Assembly (NCBI GenBank): GCA_028284465.1 | Contig: JANQRR010000030.1 | Coordinates: forward strand, 1 to 51,719 | DNA from: Gammaproteobacteria bacterium | Lineage (GTDB): Bacteria > Pseudomonadota > Gammaproteobacteria > JAJFKO01 | Length of the DNA: 51,719 nucleotides | Reading direction: 5' to 3' | Shown here: one piece after another, positions 8,726 through 19,470 of the stretch | Layout of the letters: every line of letters starts with the position of its first letter | How positions within the stretch are numbered: the stretch's first letter is position 1 | Position numbers and translations under genes: made by a program | The notes under the pieces: model-generated | The model's input: only the letters and a program-made list of their open reading frames with translations | Database searches by the model: none | Told to the model about the DNA's origin: nothing

Positions 8726-11700
8726 CTATCAGCAGCAGTACCTCCTTGTCCTGTCGCCATTGCAACTATTTCTTTAAATTCTCCTAAATCCTCACTGTGT
8801 TGCTGTTTGGTGCCTCCTAGTGCTACATTAGACAGAGCAAAACCTTCTGTACTCTTCGTATCACCAGTTTGCCGAGAACCACGTGGAGGTTGTGAATCAA
8901 ATTCATTTCTAAAAGCACCTAGCTTTCCTTCTACATTCCCTGATTTGTAAGCCTCAGCTGAAGTGTTTTTATGTGTTGTAGATGTAGATGGAACACTTTT
9001 TCTCGCTTGATCATCAGTAGCACCCGCACCAGAATCATGCTCTTTACCTTTGGCTCCAGCTGGTTGCTGATTTTCAGATTGATCTGATTGAGATTGAGGT
9101 TGCTTTAATGCCTCCAGTATACGACTCACACTTACTAATTGAGCATCATTATGACCTTCTCGGTATTCACCCCAGAACCCTTTCTTATAATCATGTTTAT
9201 AGAAATAAGTAATTCCAAATACAATAGAAGCTAATTGTAAATAACTCTCTCTTTGAATCTCTAGCAGTACCTCTAATTGATAGTTACCTATAGCAAACGA
9301 GTCTTCATTTAATTTATTCAGCAACTTATAAATAGGATTTTTACTTGGTAATTTATTTTTATTTCTACATAAAAATTGAATACATTGAGCCATTCTTTCT
9401 CTTGTTTCTTGTAATTTCCTATGATATTTAATATCATCGTTCTTTTTGACACAAGCAGTAAGTTGTACATCATGTAGCATAACAAAATACAACAAAGTTG
9501 GTATCTTGCTAGCGTTATTATAAAGGCCTAACTCTTGCAAAACATTTGTTATACTCGAATGCTTCGAGCCTCTAATTTGATTACTGGTTTCCCATAAGCC
9601 CTTGTGGTCTTTCCTAGCCACTTCCTTTTTAATACCTTTACCAATAATTAATTCTGCAACTCGGCTTCCATATTTCGCAATTCGATACCCTATTTCTGCT
9701 GGATCATAATTTTTTGATTCCAGTAATTCTGCACAATGCCAAAACCAAAATCCGATTTGGTGTAGTAGCGAACCAAGTAAAGCATGTTTAGTTAAATTAA
9801 AAGATTTTCCAATTTGCCCTTCAACTACATGGTATGGCGCTGCCCAATTTATATATGCTTCATTCGCAAACATCTGCGCATGAATAGCAGCTTCTTGTAA
9901 TTTGTTCTCTAAAGTGGCTCGCCTTTTGAGTTCATTTTTTAGCTTTAATTTCTTTTTTGGCAAGTTAGTTTTCGTTGTTCTTGCTTCTTCTTCTGTACCA
10001 AGACCTGCATTTAAATTTTGAACATCTTTGATGATTTTTTCCTCGTATGTTTTAATGTCTTGCTCACATTTAATAATTTGAGCTCTTTTATTTACTACTT
10101 CCCATAAATATTCTACGTACAGTTGATTTAACATATAGATCTCAGCATCAGGTTTAGTTAAACGTTGACTTATTTTCAACGCCTTATTTTCTTTTCCTTT
10201 TCCTTTTCCTTCTTTAGTATTCTTTTCTTTAAGTCTAGCTAATGCTTCACGTCGTATTTCATATAATTTATTGATTTTATTAAATATTTTTTTTAAATCT
10301 TCTTCTGCTTTACCAAAATGAAACTTAGAAAGAAAGTCTTTTAAGGAAGGCACTATCTGTTTTGTACAAAATGTTTTCCACTGCTTATCTCCTGTCGCTT
10401 CATCATCACCATACATAACCCCAAAGGCCAGCCGTATGGGTAGTAAGCTAGCTGCCATTTCCAGCTGATGTTTGATAGCCTTGTTTTCAGTGTAAAATTG
10501 TTTTGGTTTAGGAATACTAAACGAGTCTTCATCATTTTCTTTACCTGGTTTCACTCTGGCATTAAAGTGAAGTTTTCCATAATAACGATAATATTGTTGC
10601 CCCTCCGGGAGTTTAGTATTTTCTGGAAAAGTATGTTCTAAAAATCCACGCACATATACATTAGAGTCACGCTGGAATCCTGAGCTAATTTTACATTTTT
10701 TCTCAGTAAGCTGGTAAAATTGCTTCACCAAAGCAATTTCTATACACGTATTTAATAATGCTGAACCTTTTTTGCTACGCAAAGTATTTTTAGTATCTTC
10801 TTCTAATTCACCGAGCTCCTTGATACTATTTGCTTGCAGAAAGTCAAATAATGTTTTTCCTTCTCTTTCTTCACCTTTATTTTTATACACTTGTGCTATT
10901 TGTTCAGCACCTCTCACACTAATAGTAGTATCCACATCTGAAGTTAATTGACGGCTACCTGGTGCCATAATAGTGATCGCTATATGCTCTTCTTCAATTG
11001 CCCCGAAACGTGCTGGATTTTGTGCTCCAAAGAAAATATTGAATTCATAAAAGCACAACCCCCAAAGGCCTTTTTTCGTTATATACCCTTTAGGGTGATT
11101 TCTTACAGTAAAATACATGTCTGGAAAAATTGAACGTACCGCTTTTGCGTAATGTTTAGCATCCAAAGCCATTCGTGCTTTAATAACTTTATCCATCAAT
11201 TGCGCTTTTTGATCTGGATTATCTCCACTTGATTCTAAAACCCATCGATGTACCAAATCATACCAATTAACATTTAGCTTACCTAACTTTTTAAATAATT
11301 TAGAAGCACTATCTGAGCCTTTTACTACTCCTTCAACTTTGCTCCAATTTATTTCGCCTTTAATATCACTCTCGACTTCAGGCCTGGGAGGTGATATAAG
11401 TGATTCAGCAACCATTTCAGCTTCACCATCATCCCATTCATCACTGCCAGACGGCCTCTCAAGTTCGTTTCTGTTTTCAGCTGAAGAAGGAAATAATTTG
11501 TTGTAATCTGAAAGAGATAACCCTCTGTCAAAATGATCGAATCCGTTAAAATAAACATAGACAGTATTTTTACTTTCAGGGTTATAAGTAAATAATTTTG
11601 AACCAAAATTATTTTGGTATACTTCGATTTTTAATTTATAAATATATGCAATAATATTAAGCTCACAGATTAACAACCAATTGCGGTCAGACCGGATAAA

Positions 11701-12471
11701 ATCTGCATACTCTTTAATTAATTTTTGATTAATCATTGTATCCCATTCAATTTCTCGAGGACTTATATATTTTTGATATAAAGCAAATAATTTTGGAATT
11801 GAAAAAAACAAATTTTTTAACATGTCATCATCTTCATTAAGGCAAACATTTAACCTCGCATGTTCACTCCTTTTATAATCTTGTACTGCTCTTTCTAGTG
11901 ACTGTATGTTTGTGTTTTTATTTTTTTTCTCTATTTCGGTATATGCAGGCGCCTTTTTTGCGGTTTCTAAGCCGGCTCTAACTTTTTTGATATGTCCCTC
12001 CATAAAATTTTTAATATGGTTTGTTATTTCTTCATGTTCTTTTAACTCTTTTCTTAGTTCTTCCGATGTCGTGCTATCTTTTAAGTTGCTCGACTTAGTA
12101 AGCTTTTTGAGTTTTTCTCGTGCCTTTTCAATTTCTCCTCCTCTTTTAACTTCATAAGTTCCCATAATTAATTGCATTATTGTACTTTTTACAATTGAAT
12201 ATAATACTTTATCTTCACTCTGGCATGCTTTTATCCTGTCAGCAACCATTTTTCTTTCTTCTCTAAAATTTTTACATTTAAACCTATCTATTCCTTCATC
12301 CCATTCACCTAATGCTGCATGAAAAGCACAACTATTATCGCCTACAGCTTTAACTTTTATTGGCATAGTATTGCTTTTTACTTCTTCTTTTTTTTCATTT
12401 TTTTTGGCACCTGTTTCTTTGCTTTCTTTTCCTTTTCCTTTTTCTTGTTTATTCTCATTGTTTTCTGGCAT
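8668..12471 (-). CDS. OTU-like cysteine protease protein with a possible nucleotidyltransferase motif
   Basis: 1267 residues. After a Lys/Glu-rich N terminus (KGKGKESKET), residues 42-50 AVGDNSCAF match the OTU deubiquitinase catalytic block, with D45 and C48. The likely catalytic His is H313 in GFDHFDRG. A long charged helical insertion (about 105-200) separates them. Residues 503-514 read APGSRQLTSDVD, resembling the GS...DxD signature of Pol-beta-type nucleotidyltransferases. The remainder is helical, with a Gln/Ser/Gly-rich linker from about 1100. The ATG has GGAG eight bases upstream. It follows the DUF4403 pair by 78 bases, likely in one transcript, and probably continues into the NACHT-LRR frame through the A9 tract. 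Expected role, from family knowledge: cleaving ubiquitin-type conjugates, so probably host-directed. The enzyme assignment rests on short motifs. Confidence 0.75.
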   Translation of the reverse strand: MPENNENKQEKGKGKESKETGAKKNEKKEEVKSNTMPIKVKAVGDNSCAFHAALGEWDEGIDRFKCKNFREERKMVADRIKACQSEDKVLYSIVKSTIMQLIMGTYEVKRGGEIEKAREKLKKLTKSSNLKDSTTSEELRKELKEHEEITNHIKNFMEGHIKKVRAGLETAKKAPAYTEIEKKNKNTNIQSLERAVQDYKRSEHARLNVCLNEDDDMLKNLFFSIPKLFALYQKYISPREIEWDTMINQKLIKEYADFIRSDRNWLLICELNIIAYIYKLKIEVYQNNFGSKLFTYNPESKNTVYVYFNGFDHFDRGLSLSDYNKLFPSSAENRNELERPSGSDEWDDGEAEMVAESLISPPRPEVESDIKGEINWSKVEGVVKGSDSASKLFKKLGKLNVNWYDLVHRWVLESSGDNPDQKAQLMDKVIKARMALDAKHYAKAVRSIFPDMYFTVRNHPKGYITKKGLWGLCFYEFNIFFGAQNPARFGAIEEEHIAITIMAPGSRQLTSDVDTTISVRGAEQIAQVYKNKGEEREGKTLFDFLQANSIKELGELEEDTKNTLRSKKGSALLNTCIEIALVKQFYQLTEKKCKISSGFQRDSNVYVRGFLEHTFPENTKLPEGQQYYRYYGKLHFNARVKPGKENDEDSFSIPKPKQFYTENKAIKHQLEMAASLLPIRLAFGVMYGDDEATGDKQWKTFCTKQIVPSLKDFLSKFHFGKAEEDLKKIFNKINKLYEIRREALARLKEKNTKEGKGKGKENKALKISQRLTKPDAEIYMLNQLYVEYLWEVVNKRAQIIKCEQDIKTYEEKIIKDVQNLNAGLGTEEEARTTKTNLPKKKLKLKNELKRRATLENKLQEAAIHAQMFANEAYINWAAPYHVVEGQIGKSFNLTKHALLGSLLHQIGFWFWHCAELLESKNYDPAEIGYRIAKYGSRVAELIIGKGIKKEVARKDHKGLWETSNQIRGSKHSSITNVLQELGLYNNASKIPTLLYFVMLHDVQLTACVKKNDDIKYHRKLQETRERMAQCIQFLCRNKNKLPSKNPIYKLLNKLNEDSFAIGNYQLEVLLEIQRESYLQLASIVFGITYFYKHDYKKGFWGEYREGHNDAQLVSVSRILEALKQPQSQSDQSENQQPAGAKGKEHDSGAGATDDQARKSVPSTSTTHKNTSAEAYKSGNVEGKLGAFRNEFDSQPPRGSRQTGDTKSTEGFALSNVALGGTKQQHSEDLGEFKEIVAMATGQGGTAADSGEKKTSSSTRMTRGTGKG
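8712..8720 (-). other. A9 homopolymer, possible -1 frameshift or transcript-slippage site
   Basis: On the coding strand the OTU gene reads GGA GAA AAA AAA ACA. This contains the classic -1 slippery heptamer A AAA AAA in the correct phase. A one-base slip backwards, or one extra A in the transcript or genome, moves translation from the OTU frame (stop TAA at 8668-8670, 15 codons on) into the NACHT-LRR frame. No pseudoknot or stem was traced downstream. A sequencing or assembly miscount of the homopolymer is an equally simple explanation. Confidence 0.55.
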
Positions 12472-12549
12472 GATATTTCTCCTTTAAAAGTTCGAATAAA
12501 TTTTTGTTTCTTGCTACATTAATCTGTAAAAATTTCCTTACAAATAAAA

Positions 12550-13938
12550 CTACCGACTTGGCCCTTTAGCTGATTGCTTTTGTAAATTAACTTCTGCTTG
12601 GCTTGTGCCTTTAAGAGAAATTTCAGCGACAACGCTATTGTTTACTATTGCAATACTTACTGGTCGAAGTTGATCAAGATTTATATTTAATTGCAGATGG
12701 TCGCCAAAACATAATTTATTTAATTTTAAATTGCCTCGATCTTGTAACTTATTCAGTGGTTTATCAAGTTCAAATGTTAGTTTCTTGCACATTTTTTTTG
12801 CTATCATTTTATGAAAACCTAGATCTATAAAATTTATTTTAGATAAAAATTTAAAGTTATCGGCCACATAATCAAAGTTATTAAATTTAATTACATTATT
12901 TTCTGCATCATAAACCGGTTTTCCTTTCAATGTAAATTTGCCCTTGTAATCCCCACTGACATTTACGATAACTTCAATATTGCCGGTATTATCTTGTTTT
13001 TTTACTTCAAAAGAATCAACATGAAAAGTGGCTTTAAAATTAAAAAGCCCTGACCCCCCAGTTGAAACAGGATAATCTTTATTTGCCAAATGCTTATTTA
13101 ATTCTGCCTGCATACTGGTAAAATCAATTTTAGAGGTAATTGTTATATCAAACTGGTCGGCAGCTAAACTTGTTGGATTAGTCGTCAATGCCGGTAACTG
13201 CTGTACTGCAGCGGACTGTGCAGGTGGTTGTGAACTTGCGACTAATAAAGGTTGACTTGTTAAGCCAACATGAGTAACTAATTTATCTCCTACTGCTGTT
13301 AATGGTGATAGCTGCAGCTGCTGTGGATTTAATTGTAAATAGACATTGTCACTGATTTCACGCGGTTCGCTGATCTTATTCCACAATTTAAGAACTTTTG
13401 GTTTAATTTGAATTTTTTCTGCTATTTTATTTTTTAAGCCTGCTGATAATGAATTTAGTTTTTCTACCGCCTTATTTTGGATAAATTCAGGAAGCGTAAT
13501 CTCAAATATTTTCAGATCTATTGTAGGTTTTTTAATCCAGTTCAAGCTTGTAGACAAATCTACTGTTATCGTACAATCATTATTTATGCCCCAAATGAGA
13601 GTAAAATTAATTTTGGCTTTAAATCTAACAGGTGGAGACCATGCTATCTTTTTTTTCTTTGCCCAACCTTCTACAACCATATTACCCTGTATTGATTTTC
13701 CTTGAAATGATACGTTTAATTGTCCTTCGCGAGTTATTTCTGCTCGATTGCGTTTGTCTTCATTATCTCTAAAAATCAAGGTGGGACAGTTTGTTTTTAG
13801 AAAAGTAGCAATCTCAGATTGCGCCAAAAATATAGGAAAATTAATCTGTGACAAAGGGTTATTACCACCGCCACTTGTACTAGCTGAAGTAGATGTAGAC
13901 GGCGATGATGAAGAAGTTGATGGTCCTGGATCTTGCAT
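12550..13938 (-). CDS. DUF4403 family protein, copy 1
   Basis: 462 residues. After a Ser/Thr/Pro-rich start (MQDPGPSTSSSS), the protein has the DUF4403 layout: SQINFPIFLAQSEI at the start of the domain, a strand-rich first half ending near LNWIKKPTID, VYLQLNPQQLQLSPLTAV in the middle, and GKPVYDAENNVIKFNNFDY near the end. DUF4403 proteins are beta-rich and often exported; function is not established. This copy has no signal peptide, lipobox or membrane segment, which is unusual for the family. GGGAGG eight bases upstream gives a strong start. The central region is almost identical to copy 2, while the first ~150 residues differ strongly. It is followed by the OTU gene. Confidence 0.75.
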   Translation of the reverse strand: MQDPGPSTSSSSPSTSTSASTSGGGNNPLSQINFPIFLAQSEIATFLKTNCPTLIFRDNEDKRNRAEITREGQLNVSFQGKSIQGNMVVEGWAKKKKIAWSPPVRFKAKINFTLIWGINNDCTITVDLSTSLNWIKKPTIDLKIFEITLPEFIQNKAVEKLNSLSAGLKNKIAEKIQIKPKVLKLWNKISEPREISDNVYLQLNPQQLQLSPLTAVGDKLVTHVGLTSQPLLVASSQPPAQSAAVQQLPALTTNPTSLAADQFDITITSKIDFTSMQAELNKHLANKDYPVSTGGSGLFNFKATFHVDSFEVKKQDNTGNIEVIVNVSGDYKGKFTLKGKPVYDAENNVIKFNNFDYVADNFKFLSKINFIDLGFHKMIAKKMCKKLTFELDKPLNKLQDRGNLKLNKLCFGDHLQLNINLDQLRPVSIAIVNNSVVAEISLKGTSQAEVNLQKQSAKGPSR

Positions 13939-14032
13939 TATACAGTCCTCCCTAAAAAACGGTTTTTTGTTTAAATGCGCTTTTTTTGTTTCTTACCATA
14001 TTGATCTGTTAAAAATTTCCTTACAAATAAAA

Positions 14033-15436
14033 CTACCGACTTGGCCCTTTAGCTGGCTTTTGGACATTAACTTTTGCTTGGCTTGTGCCTTTAAGGGAAA
14101 TTCCAGCGACAACGCTATTGTTTTCTATTACAATACCAACTGGTTGCAGTTGATCAAGATTTATATTTAATTGCAGATGGTCGCCAAAACACAATTCATT
14201 TAATTTTAGATTGCCTCGGTCTTGTAACTTATTCAGTGGCTTATCAAGTTCAAATGTTAGTTTTTCGCGAATTTTTTTTGCTATTTTCTTATGGAAACCC
14301 AGGTCTATAAATTTTATTTTAGAGAAAAATTTAAAATTATCGGCAACATAATCAAAATTATCAAATTTAACTACATTATTCTCTGCATCATAAACTGGCT
14401 TTCCTTTTAATACAAATTTGCCCGTGTATTTCCCACTGACATTAACAGTAACTTCAATATTGTCAGTATTATCTTGTCTTTGCACAGAAAAACTATCAAT
14501 ATGAAATTTACATTCAAGCTTAAAAAATCCTGTTTTATTGTACGAAACAGGATAATCTTTATTTGCCAAATGCTTATTTAATTCTGCCTGCATGCGGGTA
14601 AAATCAATTTTAGACGTAATTGTTATATCAAACTGGTCGGCAGCTAAACTTGTTGGATTAGTCGTCAATGCCGGTAACTGCTGTACTGCAGCGGACTGTG
14701 CAGGCGGTTGTGAACCCGCAACTAATAAAGGTTGACTTGTTAAGCCAACATGAGTAACTAATTTATCTCCTACTGCTGTTAAAGGCGATAGCTGCAGCTC
14801 TCGTGGGTTTAATTGCAAATAAACATTGTCACTGATTTCACGCGGTTCACTGATCTTATTCCACAATTTAAGAACTTTTGGCTTGATTTGAATTTTCTCT
14901 GCTATTTTTGCTTGTATATCAGATGCTAAGCTGTTTATTTTAGCTTTAATTTTAGGTTCTGCTTTGCCTGTAAGATCAATCCGAATACCTAAAGGATGAA
15001 TAACTGGATGATCTAACCATTGAAACCCTCCTGAAACTGTTGCAGTTAGAGTACAATCACTATTAACACCTAAGTTTATGGTAAAATTGCATCTAACCTT
15101 ACACTCAGCATGCGGGCCTTGACCAAACAATACTAGCTTTCTTGCCCAACATCCCATAACTAAGCTAACAGTCATCGATTGACCTGAAAAGGATATAGTT
15201 GGAGTCCCTTCAAGGTTCACATATATTTTCCTGTTGTTATTCTCTTCTTTATAAATCTCACCACTAGGAAGCTTACTACGCACTAAATTAGTAATTTCTG
15301 CTTGCGTCAAAAATATAGGGATATTAATTTGTGACAAATGGTTTCTATTTCTACTACCACTACCACCACTCGTACTAGCCGAAGTAGTTGTGGAAGGCGA
15401 TGATGATGATGAAGTTGACGGTCCTGGATCTTGCAT
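14033..15436 (-). CDS. DUF4403 family protein, copy 2
   Basis: 467 residues and first gene of the accessory block. It has the same architecture as copy 1: Ser/Thr-rich N terminus, SQINIPIFLTQAEI, a divergent first domain (about 50-165), the conserved block AEKIQIKPKVLKLWNKISEP to about LANKDYPVS with only a few substitutions, then GKPVYDAENNVVKFDNFDY. No signal peptide is visible. AGGGAGG eight bases before the ATG gives a strong ribosome site, and a TTGACA/TAATCT promoter lies upstream. The duplication unit includes about 60 bases of 5' flank and a conserved 3' flank, with a period close to 1.48 kb. Function is unknown; a lipid-binding or scaffold role would be speculation. Confidence 0.75.
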   Translation of the reverse strand: MQDPGPSTSSSSSPSTTTSASTSGGSGSRNRNHLSQINIPIFLTQAEITNLVRSKLPSGEIYKEENNNRKIYVNLEGTPTISFSGQSMTVSLVMGCWARKLVLFGQGPHAECKVRCNFTINLGVNSDCTLTATVSGGFQWLDHPVIHPLGIRIDLTGKAEPKIKAKINSLASDIQAKIAEKIQIKPKVLKLWNKISEPREISDNVYLQLNPRELQLSPLTAVGDKLVTHVGLTSQPLLVAGSQPPAQSAAVQQLPALTTNPTSLAADQFDITITSKIDFTRMQAELNKHLANKDYPVSYNKTGFFKLECKFHIDSFSVQRQDNTDNIEVTVNVSGKYTGKFVLKGKPVYDAENNVVKFDNFDYVADNFKFFSKIKFIDLGFHKKIAKKIREKLTFELDKPLNKLQDRGNLKLNELCFGDHLQLNINLDQLQPVGIVIENNSVVAGISLKGTSQAKVNVQKPAKGPSR

Positions 15437-15575
15437 TACATAATCCTCCCTGAAAAGCGACTTTTTGTTTAAGCGCGCTCTTAAAGATAAGTTAAAAAAT
15501 ATTTAAGAAATACAAACTCAAAACTACTTTTTTGTTTTTATGTTTGTGCTTATATTGTAATGACGTGGGAGGAAG

Positions 15576-15604
15576 AGATTAACATTAATTGAACATGCTG
15601 TCAA
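15576..15604 (-). promoter_or_regulatory. Sigma-70 promoter of the accessory operon
   Basis: On the reverse strand a perfect TTGACA (15599-15604) is followed after 17 bases by TAATCT (15576-15581). It would start a transcript with a leader of about 135 bases running into DUF4403 copy 2, then copy 1, the OTU gene and the NACHT-LRR gene. This separates the accessory block from surE, whose stop lies just upstream. Confidence 0.6.
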
Positions 15605-15634
15605 TATATAGAACAGTAAATTTTTGAGTCATTT

Positions 15635-16387
15635 TTAATCGCGCCAGCCACTAACCCAATTATTAATAGTACTGATCGCATCATGATGAGTTAGATCAAG
15701 TAACAATGGTGTGATGGAAACTTTAGTTTGGCGAATGGCACAAAAATCTGTGCCCGAACCTGCATCTTCTTCTGGCCCTGATGGGCCTACCCAATAAATA
15801 TCATTGCCACGCGGATCAACTTGTTTGATCGTTGGCTCAGCACAATGACGCGTACCAAGCCGCGTGACTTCATAACCTTTTAATTCGGCAAATGGTACAT
15901 CAGGAACATTGACATTAAGAATTGTGTTAACTGGCAATAATCCTGAGGTTAAACGTTTCACTAAATGTTTAGCAACCAATGCAGCGGTATCATAATGCGT
16001 GGGGCTTTCGCCATTTAGAGATAATGCAATCGCTTGCAATCCTAAGAAGCGACCTTCAGTTGCAGCCGCTACTGTGCCTGAGTAAATCACATCATCACCC
16101 AGATTAGCACCATCATTAATTCCTGATAACACAATATCAAACTGTACATCTAAAAGCCCTGATACTGCTAAATGCACACAATCCGTTGGTGTGCCTTCAA
16201 CACTATAAAAACCATTATCTAAACGTTTTGCCCGCAATGGCCGATGTAACGTTAACGAATTACTCACGCCACTGCGATTACGATCGGGCGCGACTACAGT
16301 CACATCACCAACATCACGCATCCCTTTAGCTAGAGCTGCTAAACCTGGAGCATAAACACCATCATCATTACTGATCAATATTTTCAT
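15635..16387 (-). CDS. surE: 5'/3'-nucleotidase SurE
   Basis: 250 residues, the full usual length. It begins [15 protein letters not shown] with the metal-binding Asp pair D8-D9. It keeps the conserved [16 protein letters not shown] loop and the metal/phosphate site [20 protein letters not shown]. SurE is a divalent-metal phosphatase acting on nucleoside monophosphates and short polyphosphates, linked to survival in stationary phase. The ATG overlaps the ftsB stop by four bases, so the two are translationally coupled. In related genomes pcm, nlpD and rpoS follow; here the accessory block does. Confidence 0.96.
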   Translation of the reverse strand: MKILISNDDGVYAPGLAALAKGMRDVGDVTVVAPDRNRSGVSNSLTLHRPLRAKRLDNGFYSVEGTPTDCVHLAVSGLLDVQFDIVLSGINDGANLGDDVIYSGTVAAATEGRFLGLQAIALSLNGESPTHYDTAALVAKHLVKRLTSGLLPVNTILNVNVPDVPFAELKGYEVTRLGTRHCAEPTIKQVDPRGNDIYWVGPSGPEEDAGSGTDFCAIRQTKVSITPLLLDLTHHDAISTINNWVSGWRD

Positions 16388-16656
16388 CGTTTAATTATCC
16401 GATAGTAAGTTTCATTTTTTTTAATCATCCCTAAATCATGGCGGGCATGTGCTTCTATTGCCTGACGACCATGTTTGAGGCTATTCACTTCAGCCAGTAA
16501 TGCTGCATTACGCTTTGCTAATTGCTGATTTTGTTGTTGTTGCTTAGCAATTAATTTGTTTAAGCGTTTTACATCAGACACACTACCTTGATCAAACCAT
16601 AGTTGATACTGTAATACTAATAATAAGCCAATTAACACTGCAAATATTATTTTCAC
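16384..16656 (-). CDS. ftsB: Cell division protein FtsB
   Basis: 90 residues with the FtsB/DivIC plan: a single N-terminal membrane segment ([19 protein letters not shown]), a coiled coil rich in Gln and Leu ([20 protein letters not shown]), and the conserved end [20 protein letters not shown]. FtsB joins FtsL and FtsQ in the divisome at the inner membrane. The start codon is GTG (16654-16656). It lies directly between eno and surE, the classic eno-ftsB order of gammaproteobacteria. Confidence 0.95.
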   Translation of the reverse strand: MKIIFAVLIGLLLVLQYQLWFDQGSVSDVKRLNKLIAKQQQQNQQLAKRNAALLAEVNSLKHGRQAIEAHARHDLGMIKKNETYYRIIKR

Positions 16657-16671
16657 CAGTTTTTTTTAATC

Positions 16672-17991
<1,320 letters not shown>

Positions 17992-18142
17992 TTAGTGAGA
18001 TCATATGTTATTTGCTAGACAAAACAAAGCGCGGTCAGTATTTGTAAAATCAATAGAGAAATAATATAGAATTGATTTTAGACAATAGGTCATATTTTAG
18101 CTTGATTTTTCACATTATGGCAGCTGACGAACTTGATAAATT

Positions 18143-19453
18143 TCAGGAGATTTTATCGCCCCACTGCTTCGCTTTAGCAATTAGCTCATGCTCATCTAAC
18201 GTTGTTAACTGTCGATCGGCTAGCAAATGTTTGCCATTAACCCATACATCAGTAACTTGTTCACGACTAGCAGTATACACAATTTGCGATACTGGATGAT
18301 AAACAGGTTGGCTTTCAAGCTGCTCAAGATCAATAGCAATGATATCGGCTGCTTTACCAACCTCAAGTGAACCTGTCATTTCACCTAAACCTAATGCTTG
18401 TGCGCCATTATAGGTTGCCATTCGCAACGTTTGTGCTGCATCAATCGCAGTAGGTTCATTGGCAACAGCTTTTGCTAAGATTGACGCAAGCTGTAATTCT
18501 TCTAACATATCAAGATTATTATTACTCGCTGCGCCATCGGTGCCAAACGCAACATTAACACCTGCTTGCACAAAACGTTGCGCTGGGCAAAAACCGCTAG
18601 CAAGTTTAAGATTAGAACTAGGACAATGAATAATATGACTGCCACTGGCTGCAATAATTTCGTGATCCGCTTCATTAACTTGTGTCATATGCACAGCCAG
18701 TAAACGCGATGAAGTAATATTCATTTTATGTAATCGCGCTAATGGACGTTGTTTAGTTGTTTGCAATGATTGTTGAACTTCATCATCAGTTTCATGAACA
18801 TGCATATGGATCGGCAAATTATGTTGATCAGCAAATTCTGCAACCCGCATAATACCAGCTTCACTAGTAGCATAAATTGAATGTGGCGCCATCGTGAATG
18901 TTAATAACGGCTCTTGTTGAAACGCATTAAATATTTCAACATTTTTAGCAAAACAATCGTCTTCATCACTAGCCCAAGGATTAGCAAAGGTAATAATTGG
19001 CAATCCAATAACACTGCGCATACCCGTTTGCACAGCTGCTTTTGCGGTAATGTGTGGGAAAAAATACATATCGTTAAAACAAGTAACACCACTACGTAGC
19101 ATTTCTGCAATTGCTAAGCAAGAACCATCAAATACAAAACTTTCACTCACCCATTTTTTCTCTGCTGGCCATATGTAATGCTGTAGCCAATCCATTAAAG
19201 CCAAATCATCTGCATAACCACGCAAAAGTGACATCGGCGAATGACAATGACAATTGATAAATCCTGGCAGGATTGCATGTTTAGATTTGTGAATATGATT
19301 CTGGCCAGTATATTTTTGCAAAGCTTTTGCAGAATCAATGGTTTCAATAATCTTACCATCTTTGATAACAACCGCATAATTTTCATAAACCACATCGTGA
19401 GGTTCAACTGGGATCACCCATTTGCCATGAATAATAGTCTCAGTTGCTGTCAT
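18143..19453 (-). CDS. TRZ/ATZ-family amidohydrolase (probable 5-methylthioadenosine/S-adenosylhomocysteine deaminase)
   Basis: 436 residues with the metal-dependent amidohydrolase plan: a split N- and C-terminal beta sandwich around a barrel. Metal ligands are visible as NCHCHSPMSLLRG (H69, H71), the MHVHETDDE histidine, a later His (LLAVHMTQVNE) and the catalytic Asp in FGTDGAASNN. The family deaminates adenosine-type or triazine compounds. MTA/SAH deaminase (MtaD-like) is the usual assignment in gammaproteobacteria and would fit the sulfur-amino-acid theme of the nearby metNIQ operon, but guanine or chlorohydrolase-type activity is not excluded. The next gene upstream in the same direction, the cNMP-CPBP protein, ends 17 bases before this ATG. 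Confidence 0.85.
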   Translation of the reverse strand: MTATETIIHGKWVIPVEPHDVVYENYAVVIKDGKIIETIDSAKALQKYTGQNHIHKSKHAILPGFINCHCHSPMSLLRGYADDLALMDWLQHYIWPAEKKWVSESFVFDGSCLAIAEMLRSGVTCFNDMYFFPHITAKAAVQTGMRSVIGLPIITFANPWASDEDDCFAKNVEIFNAFQQEPLLTFTMAPHSIYATSEAGIMRVAEFADQHNLPIHMHVHETDDEVQQSLQTTKQRPLARLHKMNITSSRLLAVHMTQVNEADHEIIAASGSHIIHCPSSNLKLASGFCPAQRFVQAGVNVAFGTDGAASNNNLDMLEELQLASILAKAVANEPTAIDAAQTLRMATYNGAQALGLGEMTGSLEVGKAADIIAIDLEQLESQPVYHPVSQIVYTASREQVTDVWVNGKHLLADRQLTTLDEHELIAKAKQWGDKIS

Positions 19454-19470
19454 AAATAAAAATCCTCTAC

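Larger units (their letters stand above)
12500..15480 (-). repeat. Tandem duplication, period about 1.48 kb, carrying the DUF4403 genes
   Basis: The 3' flanks match (AAAATTTCCTTACAAATAAA followed by the same stop region, at about 12531 and 14014). The leaders match too (AAACAAAAA...GGGAGGA before each ATG). The centre and 3' part of both genes are nearly identical in DNA, while the first third is diverged. Confidence 0.8.

Noticed and set aside
13748..14170. 140-residue + strand ORF opposite the DUF4403 genes
   Set aside because: It spans two well-supported antisense genes, follows their codon pattern and has no ribosome site or known domain.
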